Counted from the first letter of the stretch, positions 6,518-15,746 are shown. The stretch: 39,538 nucleotides of DNA from an uncultured Clostridia bacterium (GCA_934141605.1 CAKPCL010000010.1:1-39538); one strand, 5' to 3'. A program made the numbers and translations. Notes: a model not told the origin generated them from the letters alone.

Positions 6518-8703
6518 TGCTTAAAGTTTTAAAAAATTTAAAAGAATCATGGATATCAGTAATAGCAATTATACTTTTATTAATAGTTCAAGCAGCAGGG
6601 GATTTAACCTTACCAGACTACACATCAAAAATTGTTAATGTAGGTATTCAAAATGGTGGAATTGAAAATGTAGCACCAGAAGTTATAAGAAAATCAGAAA
6701 TGGAAAGTTTACTAATTTTAACAGATAATGATCAAAAAATTTTAGCTTCTTATGAAGAAATTTCAAAAGAAAATTTAGAAAATTCTGAATATGAAAAATT
6801 AGTAAAAAAATATCCAACACTAGAAAATGAGGCTTTATATAGAATTAAAAAAATAAGCAACAGTGAGAAAAATGAATTAAATTCACTAATGGCTAGACCA
6901 TTAATGATGCTTAGCACATTAGAAAATAAAGAAATAATTAAACAAATGCCAAAAGAGCAATTAGACCAAATGTTAGAAACTGCAAATCAAAAACTGGACG
7001 AAATGCAAGAAAGCATATTAGAACAAGCAGCAATACAAGAAGTAAAAAATGAATATAAAGCAATAGGCATGAATACAGATAGCATACAAAATCAATACAT
7101 AATAATGGCAGGACTAAAAATGCTTGGAATATCACTAATCATTATGATATCTGCAATATCAATAATGTGTTTATCAGCAAGAGTTGCAGCAAAACTTGCA
7201 AAAACCTTAAGAGAAAAAGTATTCAAAAAAGTATTAAGCTTTTCAAATAAAGAATTTTCAGAATATAGTACAGCTTCTTTAATAACTCGTTCAACAAATG
7301 ATATTCAACAAATTCAAGGTTTGATAGCAATATTATTCAGAGTTGTTGTATATGCCCCAATTATAGGTATTGGAGGATTTTTAAGGGTATTAAATCAAAG
7401 TGATAATTCAATGGCATGGATTATTGGTGTAGCAATTTTAGCAATTTTGTTTGTTGTTGCAACATTATTTATAATTGCAATGCCAAGATTCAAAAAATTG
7501 CAACAATTAATTGATAAACTAAACCTAGTTGCAAGAGAAATTTTAACAGGTTTACCAGTTATTAGAGCATTTAACACAGAGAAAAAAGAAGAAAAAAGAT
7601 TTGATAAAGCAAATGTTGATTTAACAAAAACAAATTTATTTGTTAATAGAGCAATGAGTTTCATGATGCCAATATTAATGTTAATTATGAACGGTATTTC
7701 ATTACTAATTGTATGGGTTGGAGCTTATGGAATAGATGCAGGTACAATGCAAGTTGGTAATATGATGGCATTTATTCAATATACAATGCAAATTGTAATG
7801 AGTTTCCTAATGATATCAATGGTTTCAATAATGTTACCAAGAGCATCAGTATCAGCAAATCGTATAAATGAAGTAATAGAAACAGATGAAGCAATTAAAG
7901 ACAGTAATGAACCTAAAAAATTAAATCCAAACAAAAAAGGACTTGTTGAATTTAAAAATGTTTCATTTAGATATCCTGATAGTGATGAAGAAGTTTTAAG
8001 TGATATATCATTTACAGCAGAACCAGGAAAAACAACAGCTATCATAGGAAGCACAGGTAGTGGAAAATCAACAATAGTTAATTTAATACCTAGATTTTAT
8101 GATGTAACATCAGGAAATCTTTTAATAGATGGTGTTGATATTAAAGATATATCTAATAAAGATTTAAGAAAAATCATAGGATTTGTACCACAAAAAGGAA
8201 TATTGTTTTCTGGAACAATAGAATCAAATATAAAATATGGAAATCCTGATATGTCTGATGAACAAATGGTAGAAGCTGCTCAGATAGCACAAGCAACTGA
8301 ATTTATTGAAGCAAAACCAGAAAAATACCAATCTCCAATTGCACAAGGTGGAAGCAATGTATCTGGTGGTCAAAAACAAAGATTATCAATTGCAAGAGCA
8401 ATAGCAATTGACCCAGAAATATTAGTATTTGATGATAGTTTTTCTGCACTTGATTTCAAAACAGATAGCATTTTAAGAGCTGAACTTGCTAAAAAGACAC
8501 AAGATAAAACTGTAATCATTGTGGCTCAAAGAATTAACACAATATTAAATGCTGACCAAATTATAGTATTGGAAGACGGAAAAGTTGTAGGAAAAGGAAC
8601 TCATGAAGAGTTACTTAAAAGTAATGATACTTATAAACAAATAGCATTATCACAACTTTCAGCAGAAGAATTGAATTTAGAAGGAGGTAAAGAACATGAG
8701 TAA
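6517..8703 (+). CDS. ABC exporter half-transporter, degenerate ATPase subunit
   Basis: 728 aa: a six-helix membrane domain, then an ATP-binding domain (about 470-710). Walker A is GSTGSGKS (about 511) and the signature is VSGGQ (about 615). Walker B is ILVFDDSFS, where Asp replaces the catalytic Glu, and the switch reads VAQR instead of AHR. This is therefore the non-catalytic half of a heterodimer of the LmrC/BmrC kind. An extracellular insert of about 150 residues lies between helix 1 and helix 2 (about 40-195); it is polar and helical and much longer than usual. The pair probably exports drugs, peptides or lipids. It starts inside the TetR stop codon and overlaps the partner gene by 8 bases. 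Confidence 0.93.
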   Translation: MLKVLKNLKESWISVIAIILLLIVQAAGDLTLPDYTSKIVNVGIQNGGIENVAPEVIRKSEMESLLILTDNDQKILASYEEISKENLENSEYEKLVKKYPTLENEALYRIKKISNSEKNELNSLMARPLMMLSTLENKEIIKQMPKEQLDQMLETANQKLDEMQESILEQAAIQEVKNEYKAIGMNTDSIQNQYIIMAGLKMLGISLIIMISAISIMCLSARVAAKLAKTLREKVFKKVLSFSNKEFSEYSTASLITRSTNDIQQIQGLIAILFRVVVYAPIIGIGGFLRVLNQSDNSMAWIIGVAILAILFVVATLFIIAMPRFKKLQQLIDKLNLVAREILTGLPVIRAFNTEKKEEKRFDKANVDLTKTNLFVNRAMSFMMPILMLIMNGISLLIVWVGAYGIDAGTMQVGNMMAFIQYTMQIVMSFLMISMVSIMLPRASVSANRINEVIETDEAIKDSNEPKKLNPNKKGLVEFKNVSFRYPDSDEEVLSDISFTAEPGKTTAIIGSTGSGKSTIVNLIPRFYDVTSGNLLIDGVDIKDISNKDLRKIIGFVPQKGILFSGTIESNIKYGNPDMSDEQMVEAAQIAQATEFIEAKPEKYQSPIAQGGSNVSGGQKQRLSIARAIAIDPEILVFDDSFSALDFKTDSILRAELAKKTQDKTVIIVAQRINTILNADQIIVLEDGKVVGKGTHEELLKSNDTYKQIALSQLSAEELNLEGGKEHE

Positions 8704-10570
8704 TAATCAAACAACAAATAGACCTCCAAAAATGAGAGGACATGGACCTATGGGTGGCGGACCTGGAGGACATGACCCAGTAGAAAAAGCAAAAGATGTA
8801 AAGGGCACAACAAAAAAATTAGGAAAAAGATTATCAAGCTATAAAATTGCAATATTGATTGTAATGATATTTGCAATTGGAAGTACAATATTTAGTATAG
8901 TAGGACCAAAAATTTTAGGAAATGCAACAACAGAAATATATACAGGCTTAATGAATAAAATAAATAGAACTGGCGGAATAGACTTTGAAAAAATAGGCAA
9001 AATCATTTTATTTGCATTGGGACTATATGTTGTAAGCGCATTATTCTCAATGATTCAAAGCTATATTATGGCTGGTGTTGCACAAAAGGTAACATATAAA
9101 ATCAGAAATGAATTGACAGAAAAAATAAATAAATTGCCAATGAAATATTTTGACAAAAGAACAAATGGTGAAGTATTATCAATCATTTCAAATGATGTTG
9201 ATACATTAAGCACAGGGCTAAACCAAAGTATTACACAAATTATAACTTCAGTTTGTACAATTATAGGTATATTAGTAATGATGTTTTCAATAAGCTGGGA
9301 AATGACAATAGTAAGTTTATTAATATTACCAATATCAGGAGTAATACTAAAAAAAGTAATAGGAAAATCGCAAAAATATTTCGTAAAACAACAAGAATAT
9401 TTAGGACATGTAAATGGCCAAGTAGAAGAAGTTTATGGTGGACACAATATTGTTAAAGTTTTTGGAAGAGAAGAACAAGCAATAAAAGAATTTGAAAAAG
9501 AAAATGAAGAGCTATACAAATCAGGTTGGCGTTCACAATTTTTATCTGGTTTGATGCACCCATTAATGAACTTTGTAGGTAATGTTGGATATGTTGCAGT
9601 AGCAATTTTGGGTGGATATTTTGCGGTAAAAGGAAGAATTACAGTTGGTAATATTCAAAGTTTTATACAATACAATAAACAATTTACACAACCAATAGGG
9701 CAAGTTGCACAAATATCAAGCACAATACAATCAATGATTGCAGCTGCAGAAAGAATATTTGAATTTTTAGAAGAACCAGAAGAAGTTGAAGATATAAAAA
9801 ATCCTGTATCAATAGATGGCTTAAAAGGAAATATTGAATTTAAAAATGTTCATTTTGGATATGACCCAGAAAAAACAATAATAAATGATTTTAATGCAAA
9901 AGTTAAAGACGGTCAAAAAATTGCAATTGTTGGGCCAACAGGTGCTGGAAAAACAACAATTGTTAAATTGCTAATGAGATTTTATGATGTTAATAGTGGT
10001 GAAATTTTGCTAGATGGACATAATATAAAAGACTTTAAGCGTGGAGATCTTAGAAAAATGTTTGGCATGGTTCTTCAAGACACATGGTTATTTGGTGGAA
10101 CCATAAAAGAAAATATTAAGTATAGTAGACCAGATGCAACAGATTCAGATGTAATCAAAGCAGCAAAAGCAGCACATATACATCATTATATAAAAACTTT
10201 ATCTAAAGGATATGATGCAAAAATTAATGAAGAATCAACAAATATATCAGCAGGCCAAAAACAATTGTTAACAATTGCTAGAGTTATACTTGCAGATCCT
10301 AAAATATTAATTTTAGATGAGGCAACAAGCTCAATTGATACAAGAACTGAACAGCAAATTCAATTAGCTATGGATAATTTAATGGAAGGCAGAACAAGTT
10401 TCATTATTGCTCATAGATTGTCTACTATTAAAAATGCAGATTTGATTTTAGTTATGGACCATGGTGATATTGTTGAACAAGGTACACACGAAGAATTATT
10501 GGCAAAAAGCGGATTTTATGCAAAATTATATAATTCTCAATTTGAAGATTGTAATGATGAAGTTGAATAA
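8696..10570 (+). CDS. ABC exporter half-transporter, catalytic subunit
   Basis: 624 aa. A Gly/His-rich cytoplasmic tail (MRGHGPMGGGPGGHDP) precedes six membrane helices. The ATPase domain has canonical residues throughout: Walker A GPTGAGKT (about 413), signature ISAGQ (about 516), Walker B ILILDEATSS and H-loop IIAHRLST. This complements the degenerate site of its partner and gives the usual one-active-site heterodimer. GGAGG upstream of the ATG lies within the end of the preceding gene, so translation is coupled. The His/Gly tail is unusual and might bind metal, but that is speculation. Confidence 0.94.
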   Translation: MSNNQTTNRPPKMRGHGPMGGGPGGHDPVEKAKDVKGTTKKLGKRLSSYKIAILIVMIFAIGSTIFSIVGPKILGNATTEIYTGLMNKINRTGGIDFEKIGKIILFALGLYVVSALFSMIQSYIMAGVAQKVTYKIRNELTEKINKLPMKYFDKRTNGEVLSIISNDVDTLSTGLNQSITQIITSVCTIIGILVMMFSISWEMTIVSLLILPISGVILKKVIGKSQKYFVKQQEYLGHVNGQVEEVYGGHNIVKVFGREEQAIKEFEKENEELYKSGWRSQFLSGLMHPLMNFVGNVGYVAVAILGGYFAVKGRITVGNIQSFIQYNKQFTQPIGQVAQISSTIQSMIAAAERIFEFLEEPEEVEDIKNPVSIDGLKGNIEFKNVHFGYDPEKTIINDFNAKVKDGQKIAIVGPTGAGKTTIVKLLMRFYDVNSGEILLDGHNIKDFKRGDLRKMFGMVLQDTWLFGGTIKENIKYSRPDATDSDVIKAAKAAHIHHYIKTLSKGYDAKINEESTNISAGQKQLLTIARVILADPKILILDEATSSIDTRTEQQIQLAMDNLMEGRTSFIIAHRLSTIKNADLILVMDHGDIVEQGTHEELLAKSGFYAKLYNSQFEDCNDEVE

Positions 10571-10576
10571 AAAATG

Positions 10577-10605
10577 TTGCAAGAGTGAACATAATATGAT
10601 ATAAT
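10577..10605 (+). promoter_or_regulatory. Promoter with extended -10 for the WG-repeat-like gene
   Basis: TTGCAA (10577-10582), 17 bases, TATAAT (10600-10605) preceded by TG at 10597-10598. Confidence 0.75.
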
Positions 10606-10654
10606 ATGCTAAATTTTGTAATCACAAATTTTCTTAAATAAGGAAGGAGAAATT

Positions 10655-11302
10655 ATGAAACTTTTTCGGAAACACACTAACAAACTAAAACCAAAGGAGG
10701 AAAAAGGCAAAAATGCTTACTGTTATGTAACAGAATTCAAAGATGGATATGCTCTGGCGATAAGAAAACCAACAGCTTCCCATGAACGAGATGTAGTCAT
10801 AATAGATGAAAACTACAATACAATCGGCGAGACGGAATATGCACATACAACGGTTATTTCAATGATTGAGCATGAAAGAATTTTCTGTGCTTATTCTGGC
10901 AACGAAGTTCCAAGAAAAAAGGGACTATTAGATAAAAACTTAAATGTACTATTACCACTAAAGTATGATGAAATAGTTCTTTTGCCAGAAGGAGGAAATC
11001 TTTGTGCTATAAAAGATGATACATCAAATATTTTTGACATTAGAAAAGGTATGTTAATAGCAACTAATATAGGAGGAAAAATCGTTTGGTTAGAAAAATA
11101 TAATGGTGAAAATTATTACAAATTCGAAATGAACGGTAAGTATGGATATTACAAAGAGAATAATGAGCTCTTTAAAGTAGCAGTTGAAGCTGAATATGAC
11201 ACTTTATACAACATTGACGAAGAAGGAAGAATACCTTTTGAACAAAATGGAAAAATAGGAGTTTTTTACCTTGAAACAGGTATGAAAAGTTTTCGAGATT
11301 AA
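10655..11302 (+). CDS. WG-repeat-like protein, 215 aa
   Basis: The sequence has several beta-rich units of the kind seen in WG (KWG) repeat proteins, for example GLLDKNLNVLLPLKYDEI, then YGYYKENNELF and AEYDTLYNIDEEG, then NGKIGVFYLETG. Such repeats probably build a propeller-like binding surface; function unknown. There is no signal peptide, so it is likely cytoplasmic. Codon 5 is CGG and the long frame after it is open, so CGG is read normally here. It is a solitary gene with its own extended -10 promoter and terminator. Confidence 0.7.
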   Translation: MKLFRKHTNKLKPKEEKGKNAYCYVTEFKDGYALAIRKPTASHERDVVIIDENYNTIGETEYAHTTVISMIEHERIFCAYSGNEVPRKKGLLDKNLNVLLPLKYDEIVLLPEGGNLCAIKDDTSNIFDIRKGMLIATNIGGKIVWLEKYNGENYYKFEMNGKYGYYKENNELFKVAVEAEYDTLYNIDEEGRIPFEQNGKIGVFYLETGMKSFRD

Positions 11303-11310
11303 TTCAAAAT

Positions 11311-11341
11311 AAAAGGAGTTTTTATAACTCCTTTTATTTTT
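11311..11341 (+). terminator. Terminator after the WG-repeat-like gene
   Basis: AAAAGGAGTT (11311-11320) pairs with AACTCCTTTT (11326-11335) and a T-run follows. The stop codon of the opposing DUF1540 gene lies inside its right arm. Confidence 0.8.
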
Positions 11342-11498
11342 TGTATTCATAACTAGAACATTGTGATTCATCAGGCTCTTTTGTATTGCATTTTTGAGTT
11401 GGAGTAACAATAATTTTGTCTAAAGAACAAATGCTTTCTGATTTGTCATTATATTTACAACTTCCAACAGTACAAGATATTTTTTGATTTCCTTCCAT
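11334..11498 (-). CDS. DUF1540 small cysteine protein, 54 aa
   Basis: Reading the complement from the ATG at 11498 gives a 54-residue protein beginning MEGNQKISCTVGSCKYN. It has cysteines at 9, 14, 24, 37 and 47. The CxVxxCxYN start, the middle Cys and the Cys-Ser-Ser-Tyr end are the pattern of DUF1540 domains, which are probably small metal-binding proteins common in Clostridia. GGAGG is well placed. It lies 62 bases downstream of the peroxiredoxin on the same strand, so a shared oxidative-stress or metal role is possible. A perfect 11-bp inverted repeat (11510-11520 and 11533-11543) lies between the two genes. Confidence 0.85.
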   Translation of the reverse strand: MEGNQKISCTVGSCKYNDKSESICSLDKIIVTPTQKCNTKEPDESQCSSYEYKK

Positions 11499-11560
11499 TT
11501 TATACCTCCATAATATTATTAAAGAATTACATAATAATATTATGTGTAGATTTTAAATTG

Positions 11561-12263
11561 CTATTCGCAATTAGAATTTTCTAAAGCATTATTTAGACAA
11601 TTTTCAGGAGGCTCTTTAAAACTTAAATACCAACTAATTCCATTTTGATTTTGATTTATATAATTTTTTCTTTCTTGAAGTTCTTCAAAAGTTTTTGGAG
11701 CAGAAACAATAACAGGTTGACCAGGCAACCAATTTGCAGCAGTAGAACCTTTACTACAATCAGCCATTTGCAAAGCTTGAACAGTTCTTATAATCTCAGG
11801 AATAAATCTACCAACATTTAAAGGATAAACAAAAATTGTTCTTACAATGCCTTTATCATCAATTATAAATACATTCCTAACTGTTTCTGTTGTGCTTACA
11901 TCATTTGAAATCATACCATATTTTCTTGCAATTTGACCATTTCTATCAGCAACAATAGGAAATGGAAGTTGAATTCCGGTTTTACAATAAATGTCATATA
12001 TCCATGCTAAATGAGATGGATTGCTGTCTATACTTAATCCTAATAGTTCAGTATTAATTTGTTGAAAATATGTATATGCTCGTGAAAATGCAATCATTTC
12101 AGTAGTACATACTGGGGTGAAATCTCCGTGGGTGGCTAAAAAATACTAACCATTTTCCTTTATAATCATTTAAAGTTCTAGGACCAAAAGTTGTTACAGC
12201 TTCAAACTCCGGTGCTTTTTGTCCTATTTTAACATTACCGTTCATCATTAATTCATAATCCAT
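11561..12263 (-). CDS. Peroxiredoxin (AhpC/TSA, Prx6-like), interrupted by a +1 frame disruption
   Basis: Reduces hydrogen peroxide and organic hydroperoxides through a peroxidatic cysteine. The start is the ATG at 12263, with AAAGGAG just upstream. The first 45 codons read through GQKAPEF and GKWLVFFSHP. The next codon is CGG (12128-12126), after which the frame soon stops. Skipping the C gives GDFTPVCTTEM, the canonical active site with the peroxidatic Cys, and an open frame to 11561. The C-terminal part has NWLPGQPVIVSAP after the cysteine in DCSKG, as in Prx6-type proteins with a resolving Cys. The in-frame product would lack the active cysteine. An internal ATG at 12097 lies after that cysteine and cannot give an active enzyme. 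Confidence 0.9.
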
Positions 12264-12504
12264 AAAAAATAAACTCCTTTCGTTTTTTATATAATATTAA
12301 AAAAAACAAAAAGAGTGATTGTAATTTAACAAAATGCTTAAATTATAATTTTAAACTTGATGTGAAATAATTTGTCATATGTTGAATTTTTTATAAAATA
12401 AAAATGCGTTTTTGCAAATAAAAGAGAACTCTTTGTAAAAAATAAAAGAAAAATGAAAAAAAGATATTATATAATATAACAGTTTTAGAAAAGGGGGAAT
12501 AAAA

Positions 12505-13062
12505 TTGAAATCGATTGAAACAGAAAGATATGTATTAAGAATTCCAAGAATTGAAGATGCGGAAGAAATCTATGAAAGATGGGGAACAGACAAAGAAAAA
12601 ATGGCACAATATAAAGACCACAAAGTATATAGAAATGTAATTGAAGCAAAAATGTTGATAACTTCAGCAATTAAAGAAACAGAAAATGGTGTAACATTTT
12701 GGATAATAGAAAAAAAGAATAGCAATGAAATAATAGGATATATAAAATTACAAGACAGGTCGAAGAAAGATAAAAAATGTGAAGTAGCATTTTATTTTTT
12801 AGAAAATTGGAGAGAAGATGGAACCCCAGAAGAAGTTCTAAAAAGAGTAATAGATTTTGTATTTTCAAAAGAAGAATATGAAACAATAATAACGAAATTT
12901 TATGATAGAAACGAAAAAAACACAAAATTAACTCATAGTGTACTAACAAATGTAGGCATGAAAAAAGAAGGAATTTTAAGAAATAGATTAATCAATGATG
13001 AAGGAAAGAAAGTAGATAAACATATATATTCAATATTAAAAGAAGAATGGGAAAACAAATAA
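12505..13062 (+). CDS. GNAT-family N-acetyltransferase (RimJ/RimL type)
   Basis: 185 aa. It begins IETERYVLRIPRIEDAEEIY, the usual N-terminus of the RimJ/RimL-like acetyltransferase group. It contains IIGYIKLQ (beta strand 4), VAFYFLENWREDGTPEEVLK (the acetyl-CoA-binding turn, with the usual Gly pattern weak) and LTNVGMKKEGILRNR near the end. The start is TTG at 12505 with a strong GGGGG-type site upstream. TATAAT (12470-12475) is a possible -10. Substrate unknown: ribosomal protein N-termini, an antibiotic or a small molecule are all possible. Confidence 0.85.
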   Translation: MKSIETERYVLRIPRIEDAEEIYERWGTDKEKMAQYKDHKVYRNVIEAKMLITSAIKETENGVTFWIIEKKNSNEIIGYIKLQDRSKKDKKCEVAFYFLENWREDGTPEEVLKRVIDFVFSKEEYETIITKFYDRNEKNTKLTHSVLTNVGMKKEGILRNRLINDEGKKVDKHIYSILKEEWENK

Positions 13063-13079
13063 AAACTATAAAAAATCTA

Positions 13080-13108
13080 TTGACATATTAATATTTTAGA
13101 AATAAAAT
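13080..13108 (+). promoter_or_regulatory. Promoter of the aldolase gene
   Basis: TTGACA (13080-13085), 17 bases, TAAAAT (13103-13108). Confidence 0.75.
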
Positions 13109-13176
13109 AACATTGAAAAAATTGCTAATAAAAAATTAAATTTTGTTAACAATAAAAATGTTAGGAGGAAAAAATA

Positions 13177-14109
13177 ATGGCTTTAGTAACAACAAAAGAA
13201 ATGTTTGAAAAATCAATGAAAGAAGGATATGCAATAGGGGCATTTAATGTAAACAATATGGAAATAATACAAGGAATTGTAGATGCAGCAGAAGAAGCAA
13301 ATTCACCTGTAATATTACAAGTTTCATCAAGTGCAATAAAATATGCAAGAATAAATTATTTAATGAAAATGGTACAAGCAGCAGTAGAAGAAAACCCCAA
13401 TATACCAATAGCAATACATTTAGATCATGGCCCAGATTTTGAAACAGCAAAAATGTGTATAGATAATGGATTTACATCAGTAATGATAGACGGTTCAAAA
13501 TATGACTTCGAAGAAAATATAGCTTTAACAAAAAAAGTTGTAGATTATGCTCATGAACATGGAGTAACAGTAGAAGCAGAACTTGGAAAATTAGCAGGAA
13601 TTGAAGATGAAGTAAATGTAGCAGCATCTGATGCAATGTATACAGATCCTGCCCAAGCAGAAGAATTTGTAAGAAGAACAGGTTGTGATTCATTAGCAAT
13701 TGCAATTGGTACAAGCCATGGAGCATACAAATTTAAGGGAGAGGCAAAATTAAGATTTGATATCTTAAAAGAAATTAAAGAAAGAATACCAAATACACCA
13801 ATAGTATTGCATGGAGCATCTACAGTAATACCTGAATTAGTAAATATGTGCAATGAATTTGGAGGAGATATTCCTGGAGCAAAAGGTGTTCCAGATGAAA
13901 TATTACATGAAGCAAGTATTTCAGGTGTTTCTAAAATAAATGTTGATACAGATTTAAGACTTGCTATGACAGCAGGCATTAGAAAAACTTTTGCTGAAAA
14001 TCCAAATGTTTTTGATCCTAGAAAATATTTAGGAGAGGCAAGAGAACTAATTAAAGAAACTGTAAAACACAAGATAGTTGATGTTTTTGGTTCAGCAAAT
14101 AAAGCATAA
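13177..14109 (+). CDS. fba: Fructose-bisphosphate aldolase, class II
   Basis: 310 aa, normal length. It cleaves fructose 1,6-bisphosphate to dihydroxyacetone phosphate and glyceraldehyde 3-phosphate in glycolysis. The zinc-dependent active site is complete: HLDHG with the catalytic Asp83 and zinc ligand His84, VEAELGKLAG (residues 132-141), GTSHGAYKF with His181 and LHGAST with His212. NVDTD supplies the phosphate-binding region near residue 258. TAGGAGG precedes the ATG. It is monocistronic, with its own promoter and a terminator shared with smpB. Confidence 0.96.
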   Translation: MALVTTKEMFEKSMKEGYAIGAFNVNNMEIIQGIVDAAEEANSPVILQVSSSAIKYARINYLMKMVQAAVEENPNIPIAIHLDHGPDFETAKMCIDNGFTSVMIDGSKYDFEENIALTKKVVDYAHEHGVTVEAELGKLAGIEDEVNVAASDAMYTDPAQAEEFVRRTGCDSLAIAIGTSHGAYKFKGEAKLRFDILKEIKERIPNTPIVLHGASTVIPELVNMCNEFGGDIPGAKGVPDEILHEASISGVSKINVDTDLRLAMTAGIRKTFAENPNVFDPRKYLGEARELIKETVKHKIVDVFGSANKA

Positions 14110-14114
14110 AAAAT

Positions 14115-14156
14115 TCGGGATTATGGGGCAAACACTCCAAATCCCGATTATTTATT
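14115..14156. terminator. Bidirectional terminator between fba and smpB
   Basis: TCGGGATT (14115-14122) pairs with AATCCCGA (14140-14147). It is followed by a T-rich run on the plus strand and overlaps the smpB stop region on the minus strand. Confidence 0.75.
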
Positions 14157-14604
14157 TTTTTAGTGACATTTGTTGTTTTATTCTTATTTCAGCATCTTTT
14201 TTAGCAATATCTTCGCGCTTATCATAAAGCTTTTTACCTTTACCAATACCTAATTCTATTTTTACTAAACTGCCTTTAAAATACATATTCAAAGGAATAA
14301 GGCTATAACCTTTTTGTTTAGTAAGACCAATTAATTTGTTAATTTCTCTTCTATTTAATAAAAGTTTTCTATCCCTTAAAGGATCTTTATTAAAGATATT
14401 TCCTTGTTCATAAGGGCTTATGTGCATTCCAACTATGTATACTTCATTATTCTTAATTACGGCGTAACTATCTTTTAAATTAGCTTTGCCATTTCTTATA
14501 GATTTTATTTCTGTACCAGAAAGAACAATTCCTACCTCTAATTTATCTTCAATTGTATAATTATGAAAAGCAGTAGGATTTTTCGAAATTAATTTTGTTT
14601 CCAT
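14152..14604 (-). CDS. smpB: SsrA-binding protein SmpB
   Basis: 150 aa. SmpB binds tmRNA and delivers it to stalled ribosomes for trans-translation. Diagnostic segments are LSGTEIKSIRNGKANLKDSY, MHISPYEQG, DPLRDRKLLL and GIGKGKKLYDKRE; the basic C-terminal tail KDAEIRIKQQMSLKK reaches into the ribosome. AAGAGG precedes the ATG. A dedicated promoter lies immediately upstream. The ssrA gene itself is not visible in this window. Confidence 0.97.
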   Translation of the reverse strand: METKLISKNPTAFHNYTIEDKLEVGIVLSGTEIKSIRNGKANLKDSYAVIKNNEVYIVGMHISPYEQGNIFNKDPLRDRKLLLNRREINKLIGLTKQKGYSLIPLNMYFKGSLVKIELGIGKGKKLYDKREDIAKKDAEIRIKQQMSLKK

Positions 14605-14632
14605 ATAAATAACCTCTTTTTAGTTTTTATAT

Positions 14633-14661
14633 AGTATAACACGAAAAATCCAAAACTGCAA
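14633..14661 (-). promoter_or_regulatory. smpB promoter
   Basis: On the minus strand: TTGCAG (14661-14656), 17 bases, TATACT (14638-14633). Confidence 0.65.
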
Positions 14662-14666
14662 TTAAT

Positions 14667-15101
14667 CTAGTTATTATTATGATTATTGTTATTATTATTT
14701 GTGAATTGCATTGAATAATACCAAACAACAGCAATTATAGCAATAGCTGCAATACCAAGTATAAGCCAAGTCCAAGCTGTAGAATTCATTCCCATTACAG
14801 TATTACTTGTAGAAGTTCTTGTTGCGTTATAACCAGAGTTGTTATTTGTATTACTTGTTCTTGAATTAGTATTAGTATTTTTATTTCCATCTAAACCGTT
14901 TTCAATTCCACTTGTTACACCTTTAGAAGTATTAGAAATATCCTTTGCTGCATCTTCGACAGTATTTTCTACACCACCAACAAAATTTCTTACATCATTT
15001 GCAGCAGTTCCTAAACCATTTCTGTCAGCTGCAAAACACATTGTAAAAGAAAAAACTACAGATAAAATAATAGCTAAAGAAACAAAAAATTTTTTGCTCA
15101 T
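14667..15101 (-). CDS. Secreted, Asn/Thr-rich single-pass membrane protein, 144 aa
   Basis: An N-terminal signal peptide (about 1-25, FTMCFAA) is followed by a polar external region and a low-complexity Asn/Ser/Thr stretch (about 70-100). A membrane helix follows (WTWLILGIAAIAIIAVVWYY, about 110-130), then an asparagine-rich tail with one histidine. The architecture resembles cell-surface anchors, but no domain is recognised. The next gene upstream (15258-15596) has the same plan. Sequence GC and codon use resemble the conserved genes. Confidence 0.7.
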   Translation of the reverse strand: MSKKFFVSLAIILSVVFSFTMCFAADRNGLGTAANDVRNFVGGVENTVEDAAKDISNTSKGVTSGIENGLDGNKNTNTNSRTSNTNNNSGYNATRTSTSNTVMGMNSTAWTWLILGIAAIAIIAVVWYYSMQFTNNNNNNHNNN

Positions 15102-15210
15102 AGTAAATGTCCTCCTTTAAAATTTAAAGTAGATTTTTAAAATCTATTAATATTATTTTTAAATTCGGACAAAATATACATGCAAAAAATTACTATAATT
15201 TATAAAATAA

Positions 15211-15247
15211 AAAACTAAAACTTTCTAATAGAAAAATTTTAGTTTTT
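15211..15247 (-). terminator. Terminator of the 15258-15596 gene
   Basis: AAAACTAAAA (15211-15220) pairs with TTTTAGTTTT (15237-15246). On the minus strand the hairpin is followed by a T-run. Confidence 0.65.
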
Positions 15248-15257
15248 AAATTTTAAA

Positions 15258-15596
15258 TTATTTTTTTAATCTTATTAAAATTGCAATGGCCAATAGAATT
15301 ATTAATACACCAATTACAATTAAAAATATATTTAAGATGTCTGAAAAACTTAAATCTGAATTTGATTCAACTCCAGAACTGATTGTTGCAGATGGTGTTG
15401 ATGTGTAGTCTGTGCTTCCATAATCATATGAATAATTGAAATTTGAAGAACTACTAGATGAAGTTGTTGCAGTTGAAGATGAATTTATACTGTTAGTTGT
15501 ATTTTCTGTTAAATTTAAGTCTACTGCTAGAACATTACTAATATTAACTAAAAAAAGTACAAAAATTATTGAAATTGTTTTTACTATTTTTTTCAT
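15258..15596 (-). CDS. Secreted, Ser/Thr-rich single-pass membrane protein, 112 aa
   Basis: Signal peptide (about 1-25, ending NVLAVD), then a Ser/Thr/Asn/Tyr-rich extracellular stretch (about 30-75), then a C-terminal membrane helix (IFLIVIGVLIILLAIAILI) with the positive end RLKK. This suggests a type I membrane protein facing outside. It has the same layout as the neighbouring 14667-15101 protein without obvious sequence identity. No function is recognised. AGGAGG lies upstream of the ATG. Confidence 0.7.
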   Translation of the reverse strand: MKKIVKTISIIFVLFLVNISNVLAVDLNLTENTTNSINSSSTATTSSSSSSNFNYSYDYGSTDYTSTPSATISSGVESNSDLSFSDILNIFLIVIGVLIILLAIAILIRLKK

Positions 15597-15706
15597 GAAT
15601 TACCTCCTAAATTTTTTCTTTTGACTTATAAAGTAATAATATCATAAAATATATAAACAGTCTAGTAAATTTGAAAAATTTTTAAATAAATATCAGGTGG
15701 CAATTT

Positions 15707-15734
15707 TTAAACACAAAACTTTAAACACAAAACT
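15707..15734. repeat. Perfect tandem 14-mer
   Basis: TTAAACACAAAACT occurs twice head to tail (15707-15720 and 15721-15734), just upstream of the pta promoter. It is probably a small slippage duplication. Confidence 0.85.
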
Positions 15735-15746
15735 TTTAAAAAGGTC

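Noticed and set aside
11561..12097. Peroxiredoxin starting at the ATG at 12097
   Set aside because: This start lies after the peroxidatic cysteine and has no ribosome site; the true start is 12263 with a frame break between.
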